Source: Yamagishiella unicocca
Lineage: Eukaryota > Chlorophyta > Chlorophyceae > Chlamydomonadales > Volvocaceae
Length of the DNA: 64,000 bases
Direction: 5' to 3'
NCBI GenBank assembly: GCA_003116995.1
Contig: BDSL01000062.1
Location: 248,001-312,000 of the forward strand
Shown here: in pieces, positions 24,201 through 34,100 of the stretch
Layout: every line of letters begins with the position of its first letter
How positions within the stretch are numbered: position 1 is the stretch's first letter
The notes under the pieces: generated by a model
Databases searched by the model: none
What the model was told of the DNA's origin: nothing
The model's input: the letters and a program-made list of their open reading frames with translations, nothing else
Translations under genes and position numbers: made by a program

Positions 24201-25618
24201 CGCCCCCTCCCCACCCACCTCGCCCCGCGCCGCCCCCGCCCCCATCCCCACCCACCCCCTCCGCCGCCAGGACGCCTCGTCCCTCGCGGCCCCCCCGCCA
24301 GCCGGCGTGTTCGTTCACGGGCTGTTCCTGGAGGGTGCTGGCTGGGACCGGCACGCCTCCTGCCTGACGGAGCAGCAGCCCAAGCAGCTCTACTGCCCGG
24401 CACCACCCATCTGGTTCAAACCGGTCAAGCTTGTGGAGATGAGGTGGGGGCACGTGGGTCGGGGGAGGACGGCGAGGATCCTCCGCAGGGGGACGTGGGG
24501 AGGGCGTGAGAGGAGACCCGTGGGTCGGGGGCGGACGGCGAGGGTCCTCCATCAGGGGGGAAGCGGGGAGGGCGTGAGAGGAGACCCGTGGGCCGGGGGA
24601 GGGCGGAAAGGGTCCTCCGACAGGGGGGACGTGGGGAGGGCGTGGGAGAAGACCCGTGGGTCGGGGGAGGGCGGCAAGGGTCCTCCGCCAGGGGGAAAGT
24701 GGGGAGGGCGTGGGAGAAGACCCGTGGGTCGGGGGAGGGCGGCAAGGGTCCTCCGCCAGGGGGGAAGTGGGGAGGGCGTGGGAGAAGACCCGTGGGTCGG
24801 GGGAGGGCGGCAAGGGTCCTCCGTCAGGGGGAAAGTGGGGAGGGCGTGGGAGAAGACCCGTGCGGTCGGCATTGGTTGGGAAAACGGAGTGGGGAAACGT
24901 GCACGTGTGGTATGCACGTAGTTGGGAGGGCGGGTGGGGTGGGAGGGAATGGAGGGGTAGGGCGGAGGCGGGGAGGTGCGGGAGCCCGGTCGGAGCGAGA
25001 GGGGGGGGTATGAGAGGAGACCCGTGGGTCGGCACTGAGCTGGTGAGTGGTGGTGGGGAGGCGGCAGGGAGGTGGACGAGCAGCGTGTGTCAGTAACGCG
25101 TGGGGGGGTACCGCAATCAGCACGGGACGCGCACACCCGAAACTCGTGTCCATGAAAAGCGGCTAGCTTCTCCGCCGAACTCACCTCCGAAACCATCACC
25201 CCTCACCACCCTTCACCCCCAGTTCTCCAGCATGCATCTCAAAATGTCTGTCCTAAACGGTTTTTTTCCGGGCATCCACGGGTCTTCCTCGAACCACCAC
25301 CACCACCACCACCACCGCCGCCACCACCACCACCACCACCACCACCGCCACCACCACACACCACACGCCCCCTCGCCTCCTCCCCCCTGCGCCCCCTGCC
25401 CCTACCCCTCCAGGCCCGCCGCCGCCTACGACTGCCCCGTGTACCGCACTGCCGAGCGCCGCGGCGTGCTCGCCACCACGGGCCACTCCACCAACTTCCT
25501 GATGACTGTACGGCTGCCGCTGGGCGCCCCCCCGGGCACCGCTCCGCCCTCACTGCAGCGCATGTCCGACCACTGGGTGCTGCGGGGCGTGTGTTTGCTG
25601 GCCTCACTGCCGGAGTGA
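692..25618 (+). CDS. Axonemal inner-arm (monomeric type) dynein heavy chain, 3' half, 41 exons
   Basis: Motor subunit of a flagellar inner dynein arm: ATP hydrolysis in the AAA ring drives microtubule sliding. Exons: 692-831, 1086-1339, 1605-1770, 2142-2250, 2560-2727, 3111-3343, 4071-4144, 4391-4437, 4856-5002, 5665-5727, 5851-5928, 6104-6241, 6558-6699, 7159-7274, 7709-7831, 8260-8424, 8714-8901, 9367-9484, 9984-10088, 10611-10661, 11090-11289, 11528-11585, 12233-12340, 13175-13306, 13863-13910, 14305-14431, 14836-15031, 15457-15673, 16022-16134, 16469-16724, 17121-17293, 17651-18057, 18516-18648, 19221-19403, 20822-20903, 21161-21376, 21942-22103, 22630-22788, 23248-23316, 24271-24443, 25414-25618 (stop TGA). 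All phases join: 6042 nt, 2013 residues. The part runs from the end of AAA3 through AAA4 (P-loop GVGGSGRQS), stalk, AAA5, AAA6 and C-terminal domain. The order and wording of conserved blocks ([42 protein letters not shown]) fit the DNAH1/3/7/12-like single-headed group; the exact isoform cannot be told. Family length is about 4000 residues, so roughly half is present. The 33rd intron uses a GC donor. Confidence 0.95.
2728..2845 (+). repeat. TG/TTTG-rich simple repeat starting at the exon 5 donor
   Basis: Irregular repeats of tgtttgttttgtgt fill the first 118 nt of the intron after dynein exon 5, starting with the GT of the donor itself. A G-rich-orientation intron motif follows at about 2851-2885. 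Confidence 0.85.
3344..3640 (+). repeat. 32-bp tandem array beginning exactly at the exon 6 donor
   Basis: About nine units of 32 bp, each starting gtgggttcc(c/a) and ending gcgcta or ggctagt. Some units are a variant with catccggggccgc. The first unit begins with the GT of the splice donor at 3344, so a donor-like GTGGGT recurs every 32 bp into the intron. Confidence 0.9.
4525..4735 (+). repeat. (CCA)n microsatellite in the intron after exon 8
   Basis: About 200 nt of CAC/CCA triplets with a few GCC interruptions, entirely inside the intron 4438-4855. The long poly-Pro, poly-His and poly-Thr readings across it are artefacts. Confidence 0.95.
6242..6293 (+). repeat. 8-bp GTGGGTCG tandem repeat at the exon 12 donor
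   Basis: Six or so copies of gtgggtcg start with the donor GT of dynein exon 12. The same 8-mer repeats just inside the intron after exon 1 (about 842-881) and appears in the donor after exon 26 (14432). Confidence 0.9.
6509..6542 (+). repeat. Interstitial telomere-like CCCTAAA repeats
   Basis: Three to four imperfect copies of ccctaaac lie just before exon 13 in the intron 6242-6557. Shorter copies occur at about 2058-2070, 6903-6935 and 9872-9890 and, on the other strand, at about 1822-1835 and 7411-7422. They resemble the TTTAGGG and TTTTAGGG telomere repeats of plants and Chlamydomonadales but are too short to be telomeric DNA. Confidence 0.6.
10290..10450 (+). repeat. CAG/CAC trinucleotide microsatellite in the intron before exon 20
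   Basis: A run of agcagcacc and pure CAC triplets inside the intron 10089-10610. Confidence 0.95.
12355..12950 (+). repeat. 35-bp tandem array in the intron after exon 23
   Basis: About 17 copies of a 35-bp unit with core tgcctgcctcccgccacatg followed by aga(or ggc)agacacgtgt. The array begins about 15-25 nt after the donor at 12341 and fills most of the intron 12341-13174. Units differ by a few substitutions and one shortened copy. There are no unique spacers, so it is a minisatellite, not a CRISPR array. Confidence 0.93.
13911..13976 (+). repeat. 13-bp G-rich tandem repeat starting at the exon 25 donor
   Basis: Four copies of gtgggggtttggg-type units start at the GT of the donor after dynein exon 25. 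The G-runs could form quadruplexes in DNA or pre-mRNA. Confidence 0.85.
15245..15455 (+). repeat. Clustered tatgtcgtgtaaccg motifs before the exon 28 acceptor
   Basis: Four irregularly spaced copies of atgtcgtgtaaccg followed by C/T-rich tracts lie in the 3' half of the intron 15032-15456. They are reverse-orientation relatives of the intron motif seen in forward orientation after exons 22, 28 and 36. Confidence 0.75.
18888..18990 (+). repeat. 27-bp tandem repeat in the GC-AG intron
   Basis: About three and a half copies of a 27-bp unit with core cgccaaccgccaacgcacat, in the intron between dynein exons 33 and 34. Confidence 0.85.
19684..20806 (+). repeat. 51-bp tandem array in the intron before exon 35
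   Basis: About 21 nearly identical 51-bp units, core ctccacggtcgttttgcaac followed by ccctaaccc and a C-rich stretch. The last unit changes into tccacgggtcttcctcgaac, the reverse-orientation intron-end motif, and the acceptor follows at 20820-20821. The unit itself therefore looks derived from that motif. Long open readings on both strands exist only because 51 is a multiple of 3. Confidence 0.93.
22176..22246 (-). pseudogene. Fragment of 28S (LSU) rRNA, antisense, in a dynein intron
   Basis: Read on the minus strand, the segment contains accacagggataactggc, then tgtggcagccaa, and tagcgacgttgctttt, in the order and spacing of the conserved peptidyl-transferase-region segment of eukaryotic cytosolic LSU rRNA. 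It carries a few substitutions and an apparent small deletion at its 3' end. It lies in the intron 22104-22629. At about 70 nt it cannot be a functional rRNA; a retro-inserted or recombination-derived fragment is most likely. The match is from memory of the conserved sequence, not a search. Confidence 0.8.
22820..22988 (+). repeat. About 30-bp tandem repeat in the intron after exon 38
   Basis: Five to six degenerate units of cgtacgacagccctct plus a ctgggtgggggg tail, in the intron 22789-23247. Confidence 0.8.
24450..24875 (+). repeat. 68-bp tandem array built on the gacccgtgggtcgg intron motif
   Basis: Six to seven units start right after the donor of dynein exon 40 (24444). Each contains agacccgtgggtcggg and a gggtcctccg segment. 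One more free-standing copy of the motif is at 25015-25036. A recurring intron motif has thus been amplified into a minisatellite. Confidence 0.88.
25225..25375 (+). repeat. Intron-end element plus CCA microsatellite before exon 41
   Basis: A roughly 70-bp element (gcatgcatctcaaaa, then a cctaaacgg block, then catccacgggtcttcctcga) is followed by a (CCA)n tract. Close copies of the 70-bp element are at 18360-18435 (dynein intron 32) and 32605-32670 (hydrolase intron). The three share the same order of blocks. Confidence 0.85.
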
Positions 25619-28100
25619 GGGGGGGTGCTGCGGGGCCTGTGTATGCTGGCCTGCTGAGGGAGGGACGCGCGGGGGATGGGACACACGTGTGTGTGGTGTG
25701 AGGGGGGGCGAGAAGACCCGGGTGTGTGCGTGTGTGTGTATGTATGTGTTGAGGGGGGGGGATAAGAGAATCTGGGGGAGGTATTTTTGAGGGTTTGGCG
25801 GGGGGGGGGGGCGGGAATGCGCAACAGGCAGGTTGAGGCAGGGGCGTCGTGAAGGGCGGGGGGGGGGTGAGTGCCCCCGCCCCGGGCTGTTGACTTGAGG
25901 GGTGCATACGGAATTGTATCTGTGGCTTGCGAGGGATGGTTGGGTGGGTTGGGTGTGGTTCAAACTGCCACTGTGGAAGTGATGGCTGTGGGAGTGACGG
26001 ACACGGCAGCACGAAGACGAGTTGTCACGGGAGGTAGGGGTCGCGTGCCCCAGGTAGGCCTAAATTGGCAACTGCTGGTGCGCTGGGGGGGCGGCGAGAA
26101 GCCCCCTGCAGCGGGCGGCACGGAGGCGGGTGGCAAGCTAGCTGCGGAGGTGGTGTTTTAAATATGCTGAGCTGAGCCGCGAAGGAGACTTAGCGCGAGG
26201 AGACCAAGGAATCCGGAGGCAGTGCGAGGCGCCAATAGTTACCGAAGGAAGCCCAGAGTGGGTCCACGAGAAGCGGAGGTGGTGTGTGCGCACCTCTCCC
26301 TAGATAGATATGCATCAGTTTGCGCAGGCGGCAGCTGGCGGCGCAGGCGCAAGCTAGCTGGAAGGGTTGGCGGCGCGGCTGCCCTCACTCACATGTATGG
26401 CTGACGGGCTGCTGGTGTGCGCAACTGGCGACGGGCCGTTGCGCCTGTGTGCTTGAGATGAGGGTACGACACAAACGACCAACGGCACTAACGACACCGT
26501 CTCCGTTGCTTGGCGGATTATGGGCTGTATCCGCTGTGATCGATATCTCGAGGATTATTTGGTACGGCTGAGCGAGGGGATGTGGACTTTGAAACTGCGG
26601 CGCGCTGCGTGCCCGTGCCTGTGGCTAGGTCCGGGTCCGGGTCTGTGTGTTTGGGGGGGGGGCGTTGTGCATGTGTAGCAGTGTTGGCTGGCGGCGTATG
26701 ACATACGTATGTAATGATTCGCATACGGGCGAGGGCTTCTCTTCGCGTCTGCTGTCCACAGTGTCTACAGGTGGGCGTTGGCTTCCTCATTGAAAGTGAA
26801 CACCCGGTAGGTGTTCCCGGTAGGTGGGGATCCGTCGTCTACACTGGGTTGCGGACGCGCGCGGACCCGAGGATTCGTCGTCAGAGGCCGCCTGGCTGCC
26901 GGAGTCATTGGTGCGTTGGTATCAATGGTCGAGATAAGCCTGCATCGCCGTACATCACCACTGCCCCCTCTGCCAGGTCCGCCGCTCCCGCTGCTGGGGT
27001 ACGCCGCTACAGTAAGGATATACGTAAAGGGGTTCGGCCATAAAAAGTCGACATCCTACACCGTTCGTGTACGCTCGCGGCAAAGCTCGCGCCAAAGCCT
27101 TCGTGATAAAGCCAGGTATCCCTAAGGAGGAAATGACTAGAAACAGCGTAAATGTCGACGTTTTTTATGCGAATTAATGCCAATTCGCGAAGTGGGCGAG
27201 TACGCCGAATTTGCCCATTGTGCCATTTTTTGCAAAGGGGGGGGGCATTCGGTTCGCGACCAATTCGGACCAATTCGCACCAATTCGCTGGGACGAGCAC
27301 CGCGAATTCGCCAAATATTACCACATGTGAACTGGCCCTACGCATAGAGCATTGGCCAATATTTTCCGTCCGCAACCGAAACACCGTCATCATCTCATCG
27401 ATCTACCTGGCCAACGAGACCGGGTCATGGGCTTTATTGGATCATTCACTTGCGCAGCTGCAGTCGGTAGGCCTGCTGACTGGATGAAAAAGCAGTTGCT
27501 GCCTGTGCTCATTATGACCACTGCTGATGATGGGTGGATGGGTACAGCGTCCTCAAGCCCGGGCGAACCCAGGACAAGAAGAAAGGCCCATGCCGGGCCT
27601 CACCCTACGACAGCCAGGGCTAAACCCAGCACGGCAGACGCCCCGACGGAGGAGCACAGGAAAGCCTCGAAAGGCACAAAGGCGCCACCCCGCCCAAACA
27701 GCAGCCCTGACGCAACAGCACAGCCACCGACGGCATGGTCGCCAGGCACCACAAATCAAAACGCATCTCGCGGCACATCGAGGTCAGCAAAACCCCGCAG
27801 TCAGGTAGGGGGCCCGCGCCTTGCACAAGCCAGAGCCCACACGGGCCAGCGGCCGCCGAACCCCCCCGCCCTTCACCGCCCTCGGTTTGTCGGCCGTGGA
27901 TTCGCGGATTCTCTTATCAAACCCCCCGGGGGCAGCGACTGTCCGACCACGCAGGGCCGCCCGCAGCGCCGCCCCCGCAGCCGCACGCGCGATTGTCCAC
28001 GACCCAAATATCTGTTGTTCGATCGCCAGCAAGGTCTCGTACGCGTTAAATCATTCCGAGCGCGCTGCTGAAAGGAACCCTTGCAGTAGTGTTGTTGACG
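25619..28100. other. Flank between convergent dynein and hydrolase genes
   Basis: Holds the 3' untranslated regions of both genes. The first 250 nt after the dynein stop are G-rich with the same simple-sequence style as the introns. From about 26.2 kb on, base composition becomes more balanced, with short AT-richer stretches at 27.15-27.4 kb. I see no conserved protein segment on either strand; the open readings here have no recognisable domain. Confidence 0.5.
26710..26714 (+). terminator. Possible TGTAA polyadenylation signal for the dynein gene
   Basis: First TGTAA on the sense strand that I find after the dynein stop, about 1.1 kb downstream. TGTAA is the usual signal in Chlamydomonadales. 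The distance is long, so this is tentative. Confidence 0.3.
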
Positions 28101-31100
28101 TCAAGCCGATGCCGCGGTCGCTGCTGCGGCCTCCTCAAACCAGGTTAGCATGTCCGTGGTAGTTTCTGAGCAGAGCTCGTGGCCAGCGTAAAGCAGATTC
28201 AGCTCCTCCGAGATGGGGCTGGTCTGAGGAGGTGGGCGGAGGGAAAACGAAATGCAAACGGCACGGAGCGAGGGTTGAAACAGGCAAAGGGGATGGCTGG
28301 CCACCTTAACGGAGTGCTCTCGGCCATCGGGGAACCAAACCCTGATGGTGCTGCGCCAGTCGCTATCGTGGCTGTCGCTGCAACTGTCTCCACACCTAAA
28401 CTTCATTCTGTCCCTGACGTATGATCCACTTTGAAAACCTTTCTCGCGTCTGGGGCAGCAAACCGACCTCACGGGACTCTTAAACTCAAATCTTACGCGT
28501 CACGCAGTCATTGCACGGTCGCCGACCGGCGGCCTTTCACGCCTGGTGGTCTGGGTTCGGACGACGGTGGTTTGGGTTCGGACGACGGTGGTTTGGGTTC
28601 GGACGACGGTGGTTTGGGTTCGGACGACGGTGGTTTGGGTTCGGACGACGGTGGTTTGGGTTCGGACGACGGTGGTTTGGGTTCGGACGACGGTGGTTTG
28701 GGTTCGGACGACGGTGGTTTGGGTTCGGACGACGGTGGTTTGGGTTCGGACGACGGTGGTTTGGGTTCGGACGACGGTGGTTTGGGTTCGGACGACGGTG
28801 GTTTGGGTTCGGACGACGGTGGTTTGGGTTCGGACGACGGTGGTTTGGGTTCGGACGACGGTGGTTTGGGTTCGGACGACGGTGGTTTGGGTTCGGACGA
28901 CGGTGGTTTGGGTTCGGACGACGGTGGTTTGGGTTCGGACGACGGTGGTTTGGGTTCGGACGACGGTGGTTTGGGTTCGGACGACGGTGGTTTGGGTTCG
29001 GACGACGGTGGTTTGGGTTCGGACGACGGTGGTTTGGGTTCGGACGACGGTGGTTTGGGTTCGGACGACGGTGGTTTGGGTTCGGACGACGGTGGTTTGG
29101 GTTCGGACGACGGTGGTTTGGGTTCGGACGACGGTGGTTTGGGTTCGGACGACGGTGGTTTGGGTTCGGACGACGGTGGTTTGGGTTCGGACGACGGTGG
29201 TTTGGGTTCGGACGACGGTGGTTTGGGTTCGGACGACGGTGGTTTGGGTTCGGACGACGGTGGTTTGGGTTCGGACGACGGTGGTTTGGGTTCGGACGAC
29301 GGTGGTTTGGGTTCGGACGACGGTGGTTTGGGTTCGGACGACGGTGGTTTGGGTTCGGACGACGGTGGTTTGGGTTCGGACGACGGTGGTTTGGGTTCGG
29401 ACGACGGTGGTTTGGGTTCGGACGACGGTGGTTTGGGTTCGGACGACGGTGGTTTGGGTTCGGACGACGGTGGTTTGGGTTCGGACGACGGTGGTTTGGG
29501 TTCGGACGACGGTGGTTTGGGTTCGGACGACGGTGGTTTGGGTTCGGACGACGGTGGTTTGGTTGGGGGTTTGGGTTCGGACGACGGTGGTTTGGGTTCG
29601 GACGACGGTGGTTTGGGTTCGGACGACGGTGGTTTGGGTTCGGACGACGGTGGTTTGGGTTCGGACGACGGTGGTTTGGGTTCGGACGACGGTGGTTTGG
29701 GTTCGGACGACGGTGGTTTGGGTTCGGACGACGGTGGTTTGGGTTCGGACGACGGTGGTTTGGGTTCGGACGACGGTGGTTTGGGTTCGGACGACGGTGG
29801 TTTGGGTTCGGACGACGGTGGTTTGGGTTCGGACGACGGTGGTTTGGGTTCGGACGACGGTGGTTTGGGTTCGGACGACGGTGGTTTGGGTTCGGACGAC
29901 GGTGGTTTGGGTTCGGACGACGGTGGTTTGGGTTCGGACGACGGTGGTTTGGGTTCGGACGACGGTGGTTTGGGTTCGGACGACGGTGGTTTGGGTTCGG
30001 ACGACGGTGGTTTGGGTTAGGACGACGGTGGTTTGGGTTCAGACGACGGACTTGCTCGCCATGCGTATGGCTTAGGACGATGGGCGGGCTTGCTCGCCAT
30101 GCATGCAACAGCTGGATTTCCCATCCGCTGTCGTCAGCACCAACTCCCGTCCACAGCTTCTTTGGCGCGACGTCACCTGCTTTCTCCGCCCAACACGAGA
30201 GTTTGCCGCACCGACGCCGCTTGCAACTTTGCTCCTCCCCTCTGACGTTGCTCCTTCACTGCCGCCCCCGCAGCCGCCCTCCGTGCCCTCCGTGCCCGAC
30301 ACTCACTGTTTATGAGTGCGTGCACAACGTTCCGCCTCAGAATCCCACCGCAGCACCGATATTGCCCTTTGACTAGCTGGATCGTTGGCGAGATGCCGAC
30401 CAAGACATATCAAGAATGCCCCTAGGTTTCACAGGTTCCTAGGTTTCACATCGAGAACTAACGTGCGCCAATGTCGTCTTCCATGCACTAACGCAAACCA
30501 CAAATCGCCAGCTGAAGCCTCCAGCGAGGTCCGGGCCGCAGCCACGCATCACGCCGGCTTCCCAACCGCACCGTCCCTCAACGTGTGGCCACAATAGGTC
30601 TGCAGAGACGCCTGCCTCACCACACCTCGCACCCTGCTTGCGCGCGGCACAAGCCTGCTCGCTCCCCGTGCGTTACGTACGTGTGTCCCACCATCCACTC
30701 ATCCGCCCCCCCCCCTTCATACCTCTGGCCCCAGCCCCAAGCAGTCCAGCCCCGGGCCCCCCCTGCATACCTCTGGCTCCAGACGCAAGCGGTCCAGCCC
30801 CGGCACCCCAGCCTCGCGCAGCACGGCTCGCCAGCCGTCCCTCTGGGACCTGGGGTTCGACCTCAGGTAGCCGGCGCCGTCGATGTAGCCCACGGCTCTG
30901 TGCGGGAGGTCGGAGGGGAGCCGAGGGGGTCGGAGGGGAGCCGAGGAGGTCGGAGGGGAGCCGGGCGGGGGTTTCAAGGAAGTAAGTATAAATGCGTGCA
31001 GGCCTCCACGTGCCGCGTTAGTTAGTTGGCCTCCACGTGCCGCGTTAGTTGGAGGACGGGGCGCAGCGGCGGGTCCAGTCTCCAGTGGGGCGGCAAAAGG

Positions 31101-34100
31101 AGGCAAAGGCGTGGAAGCGGAGCAGAGCGGTGTGGAGGCGAGGTCCGGCGTCACCGTCCAGCCACGCACGGCAGCGTCGCCCGGGAGGTAGCGAGCAGCG
31201 AGCAGCGAGCAGCGAGCAGCGAGCAGCGAGGAGCGAGGAGCGAGTAAATCGGCGAACCGAAAAAAAGTCATTGTCCACGTTGAAAAACACACCGTATGCA
31301 GCTAGCGGGCCACACGTCCTGATCACGACGCGCGGGTTGGGTGGGGCCGATCGAGCGGCGAGCAGCCAATGGGCGGGGGCCGAACGAGGTACGGCGCGCA
31401 CGAACGACACGTGTACGGCGCTCGTCCATCAAGCAAGCAATAAGGGCCAGCTAACCTGAGGGCCTCAAAAATAGCCCTGCTGGTGCGCTCGTCCACCTCA
31501 GGGGCGCACCGCTGAGCCAGGTACAGCGGCGTAAGCGGCTGCGGCCGTACAAGGATCTCGCGTGTACGGACGCCCTGGTGCGTGCGTGGTTTGGTCGGGG
31601 GGGGGGCGAGCCGGGGCGGCGGGGGGGGGGGCTCTTGGTGCGTGGCTGGGTTTAAGACCACACCGGAAGGTGGGGGGGGGGGTCGGCCACGGTCGTGCGG
31701 AGTGTTAGGGGCTGAGCGCTCGCTCAAAGTTCAGTTCGCAGCTTAAATGGCGACCTACCAGCCGAGCGAACCTGTATGCGGAGTTTTGGGCTAAAACCCG
31801 CAGCCTGCTGCCGCTACCAAGCCACCCCTCCTCTCGCCTCTTGACCCTGAGGCGACACGGGTTACGATTCACTCGTACACACACCGCGCCCGTCACTGGG
31901 TGCTCGTAAACACACCGCGCCCGTCATTGGGTGCTCGTACACACACCGCGCCCGTCATTGGGTGCTCGTACACACACCGCGCCCGTCACTGGGTGCTCGT
32001 ACACACACCGCGCCCGTCACTGGGTGCTCGTACACACACCGCGCCCGTCACTGAGTGCTCGTACACACACCGCGCCCGTCACTGGGTGCTCGTACACACG
32101 CCGCGCCCGTCATTGGGTGCTCGTACACACGCCGCGCCCGTCACTGGGTGCTCGTACACACACATACACACACGCACGACAGGTCCCACTCACCCCCTCC
32201 CTCAGCTCCGCCACATTCCGGGCCACAAGCGGCTGCAAGTGGGTGTCCCGGGGCATGTGTATGAACAGCGTGGGGGGCCAGGGGGGCGGGGAGCCCTGGG
32301 ACCTGCGGGAGGCGGTTGGTGATTTGTGCGTTGCCGTTGACTGTTGGTACGGTTGGTACAGTTGGGGCGCAACTCGTGGCGAGACGCGGCGCGAAACTGG
32401 CAGGACTGCGACGATGCATGGGGGTTGGATGGACAGCTCGGGAGCCAGCCGCTGCCACGATCCCTTCCTCTTGCCGCTGTAATCGCTGGGTGCAGTCGTC
32501 CGGCGAGGCATTTCGCTACTTCGGATAGCCACCTTAGGATACCCAGGGCAGAATAGCTATCAGCTTACAGCCGCCTGCGCACCCGGGACCCCACCCCGCC
32601 TTCAGCATGCATCTCAAAACTTCTGTCTTAAACGATTTTTTCGGACATCCACGGGTTTCCCTCGAACCCCGCCTTCAGCTCCTCGGGGCATGCGGGCGAA
32701 CTAGGAGGATCAAGGCAGGGCAAGGAAGGGCCAGGAAGGACAAGGCAGGACAAGGCAGGACAAGGCAGGACACGGCAGGACACGGCAGGACAAGGCAGGA
32801 CAAGGCAGGACAAGGCAGGACAAGGAAGGGGAAGGCAGGGCCACGAAGGACAAGGCAGGACCACGAAGGACAAGGCAGGACCACGAAGGACAAGGCAGGA
32901 CCACGAAGGACAAGGCAGGACTAGGAAGGACAAGGCAGGACCACGAAGGACAAGGCAGGACCACGAAGGACAAGGCAGGACCACGAAGGACAAGGCAGGA
33001 CCACGAAGGACAAGGCAGGACTAGGAAGGACAAGGCAGGACCACGAAGGACAAGGCAGGACAAGGCAGGACAAGGAAGGGGAAGGCAGGACCACGAAGGA
33101 CAAGGCAGGACCACGAAGGACAAGGCAGGACCACGAAGGACAAGGCAGGACCACGAAGGACAAGGCAGGTCTAGGAAGGACAAGGCAGGACCACGAAGGA
33201 CAAGGCAGGACCACGAAGGACAAGGCAGGACCACGAAGGACAAGGCAGGACCACGAAGGACAAGGCAGGACTAGGAAGGACACGGCAGGACCACGAAGGA
33301 CAAGGCAGGACCACGAAGGACAAGGCAGGACTAGGAAGGACAAGGCAGGACCACGAAGGACAAGGCAGGACAAGGCAGGACAAGGAAGGGGAAGGCAGGG
33401 CCACGAAGGACAAGGCAGGACTAGGAAGGACAAGGCCGGACTAGGAAGGACAAGGCAGGACCACGAAGGACAAGGCAGGACCACGAAGGACAAGGCAGGA
33501 CCACGAAGGACAAGGCAGGACTAGGAAGGACAAGGCAGGACCACGAAGGACAAGGCAGGACCACGAAGGACAAGGCAGGACCCCGAAGGACGAGGCAGGA
33601 CCACGAAGGACGAGGCAGGACCACGAAGGACAAGGCAGGACTAGGAAGGACAAGGCCGGACTAGGAAGGACAAGGCAGCCCGCTGGGCCGCCCGCTCACT
33701 TGTAGCGGTGCAGCATCCCCGGCGGCGCCCCCATAATTTGCGCCGCCACTCCCGAGAACGCCCCAGGCATCAGCTCCGGCAGCCCCAGCACGAAGCCGCC
33801 CCCGGAGGAGGCCCCCAGCGCGAACAGCGGCAGCGACGTAAGGCCCTCCCGGGGCAGCAGCGTTTCCAGCACGCGCTGGACCTGGAACGGGGCTCCAGGG
33901 AGGGCGGGAGAGTGGTTGCGGGGACGGGGGTGGGGTGTATGTGGGGTTTGGGGGTAAGAGGGGGAGGGCGCTGGCCGAGTTGAAGCACTGGGAGGCTGGC
34001 GGGGGGATTTCCATCCGGCTCCTTGCTTATTTAGGGTTTAAATTCGCGCGGAATCGCTGCGCGAATTTCCGGCCCTCACCACTCCGCTCCTAAAGAATGC

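Larger units (their letters stand above)
17651..25618 (+). other. Dynein C-terminal region (exons 32-41)
   Basis: Starts with [12 protein letters not shown] and [18 protein letters not shown], then [53 protein letters not shown] and [12 protein letters not shown], followed by [28 protein letters not shown] and [13 protein letters not shown]. It ends with [20 protein letters not shown] and a stop at 25616-25618. Exon 32 holds a long His/Gly/Ser/Pro-rich in-frame insert at about 17818-17968, and exon 36 a poly-Gly run. Exons 40 and 41 are separated by a 970-nt intron made largely of repeats. Confidence 0.9.

Noticed and set aside
28431..30376. Open readings of over 500 codons in five frames
   Set aside because: They exist only because a 21-bp unit without stops is repeated about 71 times. 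The region is an intron of the minus-strand hydrolase.
32628..33653. Cys/Pro/Leu-rich minus-strand proteins
   Set aside because: Translations of the 20-bp minisatellite in an intron.
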